Source: Klenkia taihuensis
GTDB lineage: Bacteria > Actinomycetota > Actinomycetes > Mycobacteriales > Geodermatophilaceae
Length of the DNA: 64,000 nt
Direction of reading: 5' to 3'
Assembly: GCF_900112525.1 (NCBI RefSeq)
Contig: NZ_FOMD01000001.1
Coordinates: 248,001-312,000 of the forward strand
Under the pieces are notes generated by a model. The model made no database searches. It was not told where the DNA came from and worked only from the letters and a program-made list of their open reading frames with translations. Made by a program: the position numbers and the translations under genes. Every line of letters begins with the position of its first letter. The first letter of the stretch is position 1. This document shows positions 48,690 through 57,553 of the stretch, in pieces.

Positions 48690-49093
48690 GCGTCGTCGTC
48701 GTGGGCTACGTGCCCAACCCCCGGGGCCGGGCCGCGCTGGAGCACGCGATCGCCGAGGCGCACCGCCGCGACGCGCTGCTGGTGGTGGTCAACTCCTCCC
48801 GCGGCGACGCGCTCGTCGACGAGGAGTTCCTCCGGGGTGACCAGCTGCGCGCGCTGCACGACGAGCTGGCCGCCAGCGGGCTGCGCACCGAGGTCCGCCA
48901 GCCCGTGCGGGGGCGGGACGTCGCCGAGGAGCTGTCGGCCGTCTGCACCGAGACCGGCGCAGAACTGCTGGTCATCGGCCTGAAGCGGCGCTCCGCGGTG
49001 GGCAAGCTGCTCATGGGGTCGGCCGCCCAGCGCATCCTGCTCGACGTCGAGTGCCCGGTGCTGGGGGTCAAGAGCCCGCCCCGGGAGGGCTGA
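48686..49093 (+). CDS. universal stress protein coupled to TctABC
   Basis: 135 aa UspA-fold protein: [19 protein letters not shown] start, [27 protein letters not shown] with the G-x2-R-x-S-x-V-G-K-x2-M-G-S ATP-binding pattern, and CPVLGVKSP close. The overlap with tctA means it is made together with the transporter. The layout resembles TeaD, the USP that regulates the TRAP transporter TeaABC, so ATP-dependent control of carboxylate uptake is a reasonable inference. Confidence 0.88.
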   Translation: MSVVVVGYVPNPRGRAALEHAIAEAHRRDALLVVVNSSRGDALVDEEFLRGDQLRALHDELAASGLRTEVRQPVRGRDVAEELSAVCTETGAELLVIGLKRRSAVGKLLMGSAAQRILLDVECPVLGVKSPPREG

Positions 49094-49173
49094 GGTCGCC
49101 GTCGACGTGTCGACCGCCGCGGGGCGGTGACCCGCAGGTCGGGACGCGGTTCGGTGACATCGCCACCGGGCGG

Positions 49174-49201
49174 CTCAAGCTGTGACGCGCGGGGCCGTTG
49201 T
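49174..49201 (+). promoter_or_regulatory. candidate FliA-type promoter of the chemoreceptor pair
   Basis: CTCAAG at 49174-49179 and GCCGTTGT at 49194-49201; TCAA to GCCG has 15 bases between, the same geometry as TAAA-N15-GCCGATAA of flagellar sigma factors. It is 47 bases upstream of the first receptor gene. Two positions of the -10 differ from consensus. Confidence 0.45.
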
Positions 49202-49248
49202 GACGCGTGTGACCGGCGCCCGGCCGGCACGTCGCCCTGGAGTCCGCC

Positions 49249-50826
49249 GTGCGCTGGTTCACCGACCGGTCCGTGTCCGTCAAGATCGGCGCGATCGTCG
49301 CCGTCGTCTGCCTGATGGCGGCTGCCCTGAGCGGGCTGGCCCTCTCGCGGTTGTCCTACCTTCGGGCCGAGGCCAACGACCTCTACCACGGCCACGTCGT
49401 GCAGCTGGTCGCCCTCGGTGAGCTGCAGCGCGCCTACCAGGGCGACCGCGCCCGCTACGCCGGCTACGCGCTGCTCAGCGACGCCGACCGGGTGGACATG
49501 AAGGCCGAGCTGGCCGAGCGGCGCACCGACATCGACGCCAAGATCGAGGACTACGGCCGGTACGCCATCGACCCGTCGGCGTGGGCCCAGTTCCGCTCGG
49601 ACCTGCAGACCTACTACACGATCGCCGACCAGCAGCTGGTCGGCGCCGCTGACGCGGGCAACGACACCGGCGTCGCCATCGTGCTCACCGGCTCGCTGCA
49701 GTCGGCCGTGGACTCGGTCATGGACGACTTCTCCGCCGAGTCCGACCGGTCCAGCGACGAGGCCGCCACCCAGATCGTGGAGACCGACGCGGCAGCCGCC
49801 CGCGCGGTGTGGCTGCTGGTCGGCGGGCTGGTGCTCATGGTCGCCCTCGGCTCGGCCCTCGCCTGGGTGGTCGTCCGCGGCATCCGGCGCTCGGTCCGCT
49901 CGGTGCAGGGGTCGCTGGAGGCGCTCGAGCGCGGTGACCTCACCGTCGCGCCGACCGTCCACTCCGGCGACGAGCTGGGCCGGATGGCCGGCGCGCTGGC
50001 GACCGCGCAGACCAACCTGCGCTCGCTGATGGCCTCGGTGGTCGGGTCCGCCGACGCCGTCGCCGCCTCCAGCGAGGAGCTGTCCGCCTCCGCCGCCCAG
50101 ATCGCCGCCTCGGCCGAGCAGACCAGCGCGCAGTCCGGCGTCGTCTCCGGCTCGGCCGACGAGGTCTCCCGGTCCGTCGCCACGGTGGCCGCCGGCGCGG
50201 AGGAGATGAGCGCGTCGATCCGGGAGATCGCGCAGAACGCCAACCAGGCCGCCCGGGTCGCCGCCGAGGCGGTCACCGAGGCCGAGGAGACCAACCAGAC
50301 GATCCAGAAGCTGGGGCTGTCCTCGAAGGAGATCGGCGACGTGGTCAAGGTGATCACCTCGATCGCGGAGCAGACGAACCTGCTGGCGCTGAACGCGACC
50401 ATCGAGGCGGCGCGGGCCGGTGAGGCGGGGAAGGGCTTCGCGGTGGTGGCGAACGAGGTCAAGGAGCTGGCGCAGGAGACCGCGCGGGCGACGGAGGACA
50501 TCGCGCGGCGGGTGGAGGCGATCCAGGCCGACACCGGTGGTGCGGTGGCCGCGATCGGGCGGATCGGCGAGGTGATCGGGCAGATCAACGACTACCAGCT
50601 GACCATCGCCAGCGCGGTCGAGGAGCAGACGGCGACCACCAACGAGATGTCGCGCAGCGTGGCCGAGGCCGCGGGCGGGACGACGGAGATCGCCGCCACC
50701 ATCACCGGCGTCTCGGCGGCGGCCGGGACGACGACGCAGGCGCTGGGGCAGACCCGGGTGGCCGTCGACGAGCTGGCCCGGATGGCCGGGGAGCTGCGGA
50801 CGACGGTGGGCACCTTCACGTGGTGA
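49249..50826 (+). CDS. methyl-accepting chemotaxis protein 1
   Basis: 525 aa from GTG 49249, with GGAG upstream. TM1 at residues about 12-32, extracellular four-helix-bundle sensor (about 35-185), TM2 (about 188-208), HAMP, then the signalling domain with the hairpin tip [43 protein letters not shown]. Several Glu/Gln-rich heptads are possible methylation sites. Senses an unknown ligand and acts on CheA/CheW encoded elsewhere. The second receptor gene begins inside its stop region. Confidence 0.95.
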   Translation: MRWFTDRSVSVKIGAIVAVVCLMAAALSGLALSRLSYLRAEANDLYHGHVVQLVALGELQRAYQGDRARYAGYALLSDADRVDMKAELAERRTDIDAKIEDYGRYAIDPSAWAQFRSDLQTYYTIADQQLVGAADAGNDTGVAIVLTGSLQSAVDSVMDDFSAESDRSSDEAATQIVETDAAAARAVWLLVGGLVLMVALGSALAWVVVRGIRRSVRSVQGSLEALERGDLTVAPTVHSGDELGRMAGALATAQTNLRSLMASVVGSADAVAASSEELSASAAQIAASAEQTSAQSGVVSGSADEVSRSVATVAAGAEEMSASIREIAQNANQAARVAAEAVTEAEETNQTIQKLGLSSKEIGDVVKVITSIAEQTNLLALNATIEAARAGEAGKGFAVVANEVKELAQETARATEDIARRVEAIQADTGGAVAAIGRIGEVIGQINDYQLTIASAVEEQTATTNEMSRSVAEAAGGTTEIAATITGVSAAAGTTTQALGQTRVAVDELARMAGELRTTVGTFTW

Positions 50827-52433
50827 CCGAGACGGTGGTCGAGGGTGGCCGGCAGGTCCGGCGCAAGCGGGGGCTCGCCTACCGGTCGCTCCGGTTCAAG
50901 GGCCTGTTCCTGGGCGGGGTGGTGCTCGCCGCCGTCGGCGGGCTGCTCGCCGCGCTGGTGGTCGGGAACGCGGCCATCGCGGCGTCGTCGGCCCGGCTCG
51001 AGGCGCTGACGGCGGCCCGGACCGCGGTCCTGGAGCTGGGCAACCGGACCAGCGAGCTGCAGGTCGAGGCCTACGAGGCGCTGGTCCGCGCCGACCCGCA
51101 GAGCCAGCGCGACCAGGTGGCCGGGCTCTCGGCCCAGGTCGACGAGCTGGTGGCGCAGCTGACCGCCGTCCCCGGCGACTCCGCCGCCCGGTCGCTGGTC
51201 GAGGGCCTGTCCGGCACCGTTGCCGAGTACGCGCGCACCGCGGTGGCCTTCGTCGACGACGCCGTCGCCGACCAGGACGCCGCCCGCCCGCGGTGGACCG
51301 AGGTGCAGGCCGCCGAGGACACCGCCGGGAAGGCGGTCGCCGAGGCCGCCGACGCGCTCGACGCCGACCAGGCCGCGGCGCAGGCCGCGCTGGACCGCAC
51401 CCTGCTGGTCACCACGTGGGTGGGCCCGCTGGTGGCGCTGCTCGGCCTGGCGGTCGTCGCCCGGGTGGGCAAGGCGACCTACCTGTCGGTGGTGCGCCCG
51501 GTGGGCCGGCTCAAGCGTGGCCTGGAGGCCCTCGCCGACGGCGACCTCACCGCCGACCTGGGCGTGCGCGGCACCGACGAGATCGGCCAGATGGGCCGCA
51601 CCCTGCAGCGGGCGCAGACCTCGCTGCGGGAGGTCATCGGGTCGGTGGTCACCTCGGCCGCGGCGGTCGCCGCGGCGAGCACCGAGCTGGCCGCCTCGGC
51701 CGCGCAGATCTCCGCGTCCGCGGAGCAGACGTCGGGGCAGTCCGGCGCGGCGAGCACCGCCGCGGAGGAGGTGTCCCGGTCGGTGGCCACCGTGTCCGCC
51801 GGCGCCGAGCAGATGGGCGCCTCCATCAAGGAGATCGCGCAGAACGCCAACGAGGCCGCGCGGGTCGCCGCGGGGGCGGTCAGCGAGGCCGCCGCCACCA
51901 ACGAGACGATCGCCCGGCTGGGCGCGTCGTCCCAGGAGATCGGCGACGTGGTCAAGCTGATCTCGACCATCGCCGGGCAGACCAACCTGCTCGCGCTCAA
52001 CGCGACCATCGAGGCCGCGCGGGCCGGGGAGGCCGGCAAGGGCTTCGCCGTCGTCGCCGACGAGGTCAAGCAGCTGGCGCAGGAGACGGCCCGGGCCACC
52101 GAGGAGATCACCCGCCGGGTCGAGGCCATCCAGTCCGACACCGGGGGCGCGGTCGAGGCGATCGGCCGGATCGGCGCGGTCATCGAGCAGATCAACGACT
52201 ACCAGCTGACCATCGCCAGCGCGGTGGAGCAGCAGACCGCGACCACCGCAGAGATGACCCGCTCGGTCTCCGGCGCCGCGGCAGGCACCGCACAGATCAC
52301 CGCCAACATCGACGGCGTCGCCGGTGCCGCGCGCTCCACGACGCAGGCGCTCGGGCAGAGCCAGGTCGCCGTCGACGAGCTGGCCCGGATGGCCGGGGAG
52401 CTGCGGGCGACCGTGGCGACCTTCCGGACCTGA
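50823..52433 (+). CDS. methyl-accepting chemotaxis protein 2
   Basis: 536 aa from GTG 50823 (GTGA overlap; GTG 50820 is an equal alternative). A basic N-terminus [14 protein letters not shown] precedes TM1 (about residues 30-52). The sensor region is Ala/Asp/Glu-rich (about 55-195), TM2 follows (about 197-215), then HAMP and a signalling domain nearly identical to receptor 1 at the tip ([22 protein letters not shown]). The signalling halves are clearly paralogous while the sensor halves are not, so the pair arose by duplication with sensor change. Confidence 0.95.
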   Translation: MTETVVEGGRQVRRKRGLAYRSLRFKGLFLGGVVLAAVGGLLAALVVGNAAIAASSARLEALTAARTAVLELGNRTSELQVEAYEALVRADPQSQRDQVAGLSAQVDELVAQLTAVPGDSAARSLVEGLSGTVAEYARTAVAFVDDAVADQDAARPRWTEVQAAEDTAGKAVAEAADALDADQAAAQAALDRTLLVTTWVGPLVALLGLAVVARVGKATYLSVVRPVGRLKRGLEALADGDLTADLGVRGTDEIGQMGRTLQRAQTSLREVIGSVVTSAAAVAAASTELAASAAQISASAEQTSGQSGAASTAAEEVSRSVATVSAGAEQMGASIKEIAQNANEAARVAAGAVSEAAATNETIARLGASSQEIGDVVKLISTIAGQTNLLALNATIEAARAGEAGKGFAVVADEVKQLAQETARATEEITRRVEAIQSDTGGAVEAIGRIGAVIEQINDYQLTIASAVEQQTATTAEMTRSVSGAAAGTAQITANIDGVAGAARSTTQALGQSQVAVDELARMAGELRATVATFRT

Positions 52434-52436
52434 CCC

Positions 52437-53315
52437 TCAGACCTGGAAGGAGCGGCGGGACAGGCCCATCATCCAGCCCTCGACCGTGGTGGTGGCCGGC
52501 GTCCCGGGGTCGTCGGCGGCACCGAGGGTGACGAACAGCGGGCTCAGGTGCTCCACCGTGGGGTGGGCGTAGGGCAGCCCCGGGGCGTCGGCGGCGTAGC
52601 GGGCCAGGCCCTCGACGTCGCCGGCGGCCAGCAGCTCGGCGGCCCAGGCGTCGAAGTCGCGCGACCAGCCCGGCACGGTGCCCGACGCGATCGACTCGCG
52701 GGTCAGGAACGGCAGGCCGTGGGTCATGAAGCCCGAGCCGATGACCAGGGTGCCCTCGCTGCGCAGCTCGCGGATGCGCCGGCCCAGGTCCAGCAGCCGG
52801 TGCGGGTCGTGGGTGGGCAGGCTCAGCTGCAGCACCGGGACGTCGCCGAGGGGGTACATGACCTTCAGCGGCACCCACGCGCCGTGGTCCAGGCCGCGGC
52901 TGCGGTGCTCGTGCACCGTCTCGCGGTCGGGCATCGCCGCGGCGACCCGGCGGGCGAGGTCGGAGGCGTCCGGGGTCTCGTAGGTCATCTCGTAGTACCG
53001 GCGGGCGAACCCGCCGAAGTCGTAGACCAGCGGGGTGTGCGCGGCCGACGAGGAGATCGACAGCGGGGCGGACTCCCAGTGCGCGCTGACGACGAGCACG
53101 TCCTTGGGCTTGGGCATCGACAGCGCCCAGGTGTGCAGCTCGCGCATCCACGGGCCGTCGTCGAACAGCGGGGGTGCGCCGTGGCTGAGGTACAGGCTGG
53201 GCAGGGCCCCGTCGCCGTCGCTCCAGGTGCGCTGCTCCCGGGCGGCGGGGAGCGCGTCGACGAGGAACTCGTCGAAGGCGCCGGCCGGCACCTGGGGGTC
53301 GAAGATCGAGGTCAT
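52437..53315 (-). CDS. ygiD: DODA/YgiD-type extradiol dioxygenase (LigB family)
   Basis: 292 aa. Active-site pattern of class III extradiol dioxygenases: LYLSHGAPPLFDDGPWM with a metal His, VLVVSAHWES with a second His, GLDHGAWVPLKVMYP with the acid/base His, and IGSGFMTHGLPF. This is the 4,5-DOPA dioxygenase/YgiD branch that opens catecholic rings; the physiological substrate is unknown. The 3' end is 3 bases from the stop of the convergent receptor gene. Leaderless from a good sigma-A-type promoter. Confidence 0.9.
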   Translation of the reverse strand: MTSIFDPQVPAGAFDEFLVDALPAAREQRTWSDGDGALPSLYLSHGAPPLFDDGPWMRELHTWALSMPKPKDVLVVSAHWESAPLSISSSAAHTPLVYDFGGFARRYYEMTYETPDASDLARRVAAAMPDRETVHEHRSRGLDHGAWVPLKVMYPLGDVPVLQLSLPTHDPHRLLDLGRRIRELRSEGTLVIGSGFMTHGLPFLTRESIASGTVPGWSRDFDAWAAELLAAGDVEGLARYAADAPGLPYAHPTVEHLSPLFVTLGAADDPGTPATTTVEGWMMGLSRRSFQV

Positions 53316-53321
53316 GCGCCG

Positions 53322-53350
53322 ACCGTACGCGCATGTGTTTGAGACTTCAA
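53322..53350 (-). promoter_or_regulatory. leaderless promoter of ygiD with internal repeats
   Basis: Minus strand: TTGAAG (53350-53345), spacer of exactly 17, TACGGT (53327-53322), then 6 bases and ATG 53315. Between and around the boxes lie TTGA-AGTC-TCAA and the pair GTTTG/CAAAC, possible repressor half-sites. Confidence 0.68.
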
Positions 53351-53454
53351 GCAAACTTCCCGACCCGTTCAGGTGACCGGGACCCGGTAGGACGCAACTC
53401 ATCGCGCCGGCTGCCGAACATCGAGGTGGACCCACCGTGGGTCCGGAGCGGGGG

Positions 53455-56400
53455 ATGTTCCACGTGGAGCGAGAGCGGGTCGTGCGCCGGTGGGCGCGCG
53501 GCGTCCTGTTGCTGGTCCTCGCCGCCGGCGCGCTCGCCGTCCTGGCGCCCGACGTGTCGGCACCCCTCGGCCGGCCCGCCCTCGTCGCGGCCAGCGACGC
53601 CGACCCGCTGCCCCCGACCAACGTGGTCATCACCCCCGGGAACGGGGAGTTCACCCGGGTCAGCTGGACGCCCTCGACCGAGCCGAACCGCAGCGGCTAC
53701 GTGGTCCGGTTGGGCTCGTACTCGACCACCGTGTTCGGGGCCAACGCCACCTCGACCACCGCGGCCATCACCGGTCTGACCAACGGCACCGACTACACCG
53801 TCGAGGTCTACACCCGCACCAGCTACAACCTGCTGGGCCTGCAGACCGGCACCGGCACCGTCCCGGCGACGGCGACCAGCTACCCCCGGGACGGCGTGGC
53901 GCCGGCGCGCCCGACCGGCGTGACGGTGGTCCGCGGCGACGGCCAGGTCACCGTGTCCTGGGCGGCGAACACCGAGCCCGACCTGGCCGGCTACCGGGTG
54001 CTGCGCGACGGCGCCGTGGTCAGCGGCACCCTGACCGCCCGCACCTTCGTCGACACCGGGCTGGTCAACGACACCACCTACCGCTACGCGGTGGAGGCGG
54101 TCGACGTCTCCCGGCAGTGGTCCAACCCCTCCGTGCCGCAGGTGTCGGCCACGCCCACCGACCTCACCCCGCCGGGCACGCCCACGATGCTGCTCGCCGA
54201 ACGCGGGGACGGCCAGGTGACGCTGTCCTGGGCCGCGAACCCCGAGCCCGACGTGGCCTCCTACCGGCTGCTGCGGGACGGCGTCGAGGTGGCCACCATC
54301 CCGGTGAGCTCCCGGGGGTACACCGACACCGGCCTGGTCAACGACCGCACCTACCGCTACTCGCTGGTCGCCGTCGACACGCACGGCAACCGGTCGACCC
54401 CCACGGCCCAGATCAACGCCACCCCCACCGACCTGACCCCGCCCGCGGTGCCCACCGGGTTGAGCGCCGCACGCGGCGACGGGCGGGTCGACCTGACCTG
54501 GACGGCGAACGGCGAGCCCGACCTGGACACCTACCGGGTGCTGCGGGACGGCGTCGAGATCGCGACCGTCCCGCGTGGCACGACGTCCTACGCCGACACC
54601 GGTCTGGTCAACGACCGGACCTACGCCTACCGGTTGGTCGCGGTGGACACCCACGTCAACCGGTCGGCGCCGAGCGCCGCCGTGGACGCGACACCCACCG
54701 ACCTGACCCCGCCGGCCGCGCCGACCGGGCTGGTCGCCGTGCGCGGCGACGGGCGGGTCGACCTGAGCTGGACGGCGAACGGCGAGCCCGACCTGGCCGG
54801 CTACCGGGTGCTGCGCGACGGCGTCGAGGTGGGCGCCGCCACCGGCACGACCTACACCGACACCGGTCTGGTGAACGACCGCAGCTACGTCTACCGCGTC
54901 GTCGCGGTGGACACCCACGGCAACCGGTCCGCGCCGTCGGACCCGGTGGGCGCCACCCCGACCGACCTGACCCCGCCCGCGGCGCCGACCGGGCTGACCG
55001 CGGTGCGCGGCGACGGCCAGGTCGCCCTGAGCTGGCCGTCGAACCCGGAGACCGACGTCGCCGCCTACCGCGTGCTGCGCGACGACGTCGAGGTCGCGAC
55101 CGTGACGGGGGCGTCGTACACCGACACCGGGCTGGTGAACGACCGCACCTACGCCTACCGGCTGGTGGCGGTGGACACCCACGGCAACCGGTCGACCGCC
55201 TCCGACCCGGCGGTCCCGGCCACCCCCACCGACCTCACCCCCCCGGCCGCGCCGGCCGGGCTGGTCGCGACCCGCGGTGACGGCCAGGTGGTGCTGACCT
55301 GGACGGCGAACACCGAGCCCGACCTGGCGTCCTACCGGGTGCTGCGCGACGGCACCGAGATCGCCACGGTCACCGGCACGACCTACACCGTGACCGGGCT
55401 GCCCAACGACCAACCGACGTCGTTCTCCCTGGTCGCCGTGGACACGCACGGCAACCGGTCGACCGCGTCCGCACCCGCCGGCGCCACCCCGACGGACCTC
55501 ACCGCCCCCGCCGCACCCACCGGCGTCGCCACCGACCGCGGCGACGGCCAGGTGACCGTCAGCTGGGCGCCGGTGGCCGACCCCGACGTGGCCGGCTACC
55601 GGGTGCTGCGGGACGGCGTCGAGGTGGCCACCGTGACCGGGACGTCCTGGACCGACACCGGGCTCACCAACGACACCGTCTACCGGTACACCGTGGTGGC
55701 CGTCGACGGGCACGGCAACGTCTCGGGACCCTCGGCCGCCGTGGACGGCACGCCCACCGACCTCACCGCGCCCGGCGTCCCGGTCTCCCCCGCGGCCACC
55801 GCAGGCGAGCGCGAGGTCACCGTCAGCTGGACCGCGCCCGCGGATCCCGACGTCGTCGGCTACCGGGTGCTGCGCGACGGCGCCGTCGTCGCCGCGACCA
55901 CCGGCACCTCCGCCACGGTCACCGGCCTGGCACCCGGCACCGCCGTCGACCTGGTGGTCGTCGCGGTCGACGGGCACGGCAACGTCTCGGCCGTCTCGGC
56001 CACCGTGACCGCCACGCCGTACGACCGCACCGCCCCGGCCGCCCCCACCGGGCTCGCCGGGCGGCCGGCCAGCACCGTGGTCACCCTGACCTGGACCGCC
56101 CCCGCCGACGTCGACCCGCTCACCTACCGGGTCCTCCGGGACGGCGTCCAGGTGGCCACCACCGGCGCCACGACCGCGACGGTCACCGGGCTGACCAACG
56201 GCACCTCGTACTCCTTCACCGTCCAGGCGGTGGACCCCAGCGGCAACGTCTCCGTGGTCTCCGCGGCGGTCGTCGTCGTCCCCCTGGCCGGCACCGTGCC
56301 GGCGCAGGGGTCGGGCGAGACCGGTGCGCTGGCGGTCAGCTCGGACGGCCGCTACGTGGTCACCGGCACCCGCGCCCGGCTCGAGCCCTCCGACACCAAC

Positions 56401-57549
56401 AGCGCCTACGAGCTGTACCGCCTCGACCGGGTGGCCGGCACCGCCACCCGCATCGCCCCGCTGGCGGCCTCGGCGACCGCCGCCGACGCCACCAACTCCG
56501 CCGCCCCGGCGATCAGCGACGACGGCCGCTACGTCGCGCTGGCCACCACCGCGGCGCTGGTCGCCGCCGACACCAACGGCCGCGCCGACGTCTACCGGCT
56601 CGACACCCGCACCGGCACCTGGACGCTGGTCAGCGTGCCGGCGAACGGCCGGGTCAACGCCTCGGTGGCCGGTACGGTGCTGCAGACCTCGTCCTCGGTC
56701 TACGCCACCGGCCCGTCGGTGGTGATCAGCGGCGACGGCGACCTGGTGCTCTTCTACTCCGCCCGCAACGACCTCGGCCCCACCGACGGCAACGGCGTGG
56801 TCGACGTCTACGCCAAGCGGCTGTCCACCGGCGCGGTGACCCGGGTGTCGGCCACCGCCGCGGGCGGGGAGCTGACCCGCCAGGCCGCCGGCCCGGCGCT
56901 GGCCATCACCCCCGACGGCCGGTACGCCCTCTTCCCGGCCACCGGCTCCAGCGGTCCGGTGGTGCTCTACCGGACCACCCTGACCGGCGGGGCCGACCCG
57001 GTCGTGGTCAGCACCTTCGGCGCCACCCCGGTCGCGGTCGCCCGCGACCTCGGCGACGTGGACCTCTCCGACGACGGCCGGTACGTGGTGTTCGCGACGT
57101 CGGCGAAGCCCACCGCCCCGACGAGTTCCTGGTCGACCCAGCTGGCCTACCGCAAGGACACCGTCACCGGTGCGGTCGCCGCCCTCGGCGACGGCCAGAC
57201 CAGTGCGTGGGAGCACCAGCTCGGCCTGGACCCCACCGGCCGGTACGCCTTCTTCACCACCACCGCGGCGCTGACCCCGGGCGACACCAACGGGCACACC
57301 GACACCTTCCGGCGGGACCTGGCCACCGGCGTGCTCACCCTGGTCACCGCCGACGCCGACGGCCGCCCGGTCGGCGGACCGACCGGTGCGGTGGCGCCGG
57401 CGGAGTACGGCCGGGTCGTCCCGGTCACCGGCGACCTGGTCGTGCTGACCACGTCGCAGGCGCTGCTGCCGGCCGACACCAACCGGCTGCGCGACCTCTA
57501 CGTCAAGGACCTGGCCGGCGGGGCGGTGCAGTCGCCGGTGCCGGGGTGA
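53455..57549 (+). CDS. secreted ten-FN3 and beta-propeller surface protein
   Basis: 1364 aa from ATG 53455, with GGAG 6 bases upstream. The first codons (M-F-H-V-E) are spelled by the parS-like site. A signal peptide follows (VLLLVLAAGALAVLAPDVSA). A divergent FN3 domain (about residues 55-145) precedes nine highly similar FN3 repeats (146 to about 944), each opening DLTPPAAPTGL or close and containing EPDLAGYRVLRDG and VDTHGNRS. Residues about 950-1364 are propeller-like repeats with SDDGRYVVFAT, ADTNGRADVYRLD and TRVS elements. No sortase motif or anchor. Probable extracellular carbohydrate- or matrix-binding protein; no catalytic domain seen. Confidence 0.85.
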   Translation: MFHVERERVVRRWARGVLLLVLAAGALAVLAPDVSAPLGRPALVAASDADPLPPTNVVITPGNGEFTRVSWTPSTEPNRSGYVVRLGSYSTTVFGANATSTTAAITGLTNGTDYTVEVYTRTSYNLLGLQTGTGTVPATATSYPRDGVAPARPTGVTVVRGDGQVTVSWAANTEPDLAGYRVLRDGAVVSGTLTARTFVDTGLVNDTTYRYAVEAVDVSRQWSNPSVPQVSATPTDLTPPGTPTMLLAERGDGQVTLSWAANPEPDVASYRLLRDGVEVATIPVSSRGYTDTGLVNDRTYRYSLVAVDTHGNRSTPTAQINATPTDLTPPAVPTGLSAARGDGRVDLTWTANGEPDLDTYRVLRDGVEIATVPRGTTSYADTGLVNDRTYAYRLVAVDTHVNRSAPSAAVDATPTDLTPPAAPTGLVAVRGDGRVDLSWTANGEPDLAGYRVLRDGVEVGAATGTTYTDTGLVNDRSYVYRVVAVDTHGNRSAPSDPVGATPTDLTPPAAPTGLTAVRGDGQVALSWPSNPETDVAAYRVLRDDVEVATVTGASYTDTGLVNDRTYAYRLVAVDTHGNRSTASDPAVPATPTDLTPPAAPAGLVATRGDGQVVLTWTANTEPDLASYRVLRDGTEIATVTGTTYTVTGLPNDQPTSFSLVAVDTHGNRSTASAPAGATPTDLTAPAAPTGVATDRGDGQVTVSWAPVADPDVAGYRVLRDGVEVATVTGTSWTDTGLTNDTVYRYTVVAVDGHGNVSGPSAAVDGTPTDLTAPGVPVSPAATAGEREVTVSWTAPADPDVVGYRVLRDGAVVAATTGTSATVTGLAPGTAVDLVVVAVDGHGNVSAVSATVTATPYDRTAPAAPTGLAGRPASTVVTLTWTAPADVDPLTYRVLRDGVQVATTGATTATVTGLTNGTSYSFTVQAVDPSGNVSVVSAAVVVVPLAGTVPAQGSGETGALAVSSDGRYVVTGTRARLEPSDTNSAYELYRLDRVAGTATRIAPLAASATAADATNSAAPAISDDGRYVALATTAALVAADTNGRADVYRLDTRTGTWTLVSVPANGRVNASVAGTVLQTSSSVYATGPSVVISGDGDLVLFYSARNDLGPTDGNGVVDVYAKRLSTGAVTRVSATAAGGELTRQAAGPALAITPDGRYALFPATGSSGPVVLYRTTLTGGADPVVVSTFGATPVAVARDLGDVDLSDDGRYVVFATSAKPTAPTSSWSTQLAYRKDTVTGAVAALGDGQTSAWEHQLGLDPTGRYAFFTTTAALTPGDTNGHTDTFRRDLATGVLTLVTADADGRPVGGPTGAVAPAEYGRVVPVTGDLVVLTTSQALLPADTNRLRDLYVKDLAGGAVQSPVPG
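53457..53470. other. parS-like site, copy 4
   Basis: GTTCCACGTGGAGC: 13 of 14 positions of the palindrome. It overlaps the start codon region of the FN3 protein, so the site and the N-terminus are coupled. Confidence 0.45.
53890..56290 (+). repeat. nine tandem FN3-coding repeats
   Basis: Repeat starts at 53890, 54160, 54430, 54700, 54964, 55231, 55495, 55759 and 56023, that is units of 270, 270, 270, 264, 267, 264, 264 and 264 bases. DNA identity is high, for example between the units beginning 54430 and 54700, which favours unequal recombination and changes in copy number. Confidence 0.88.
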
Positions 57550-57553
57550 CCGC

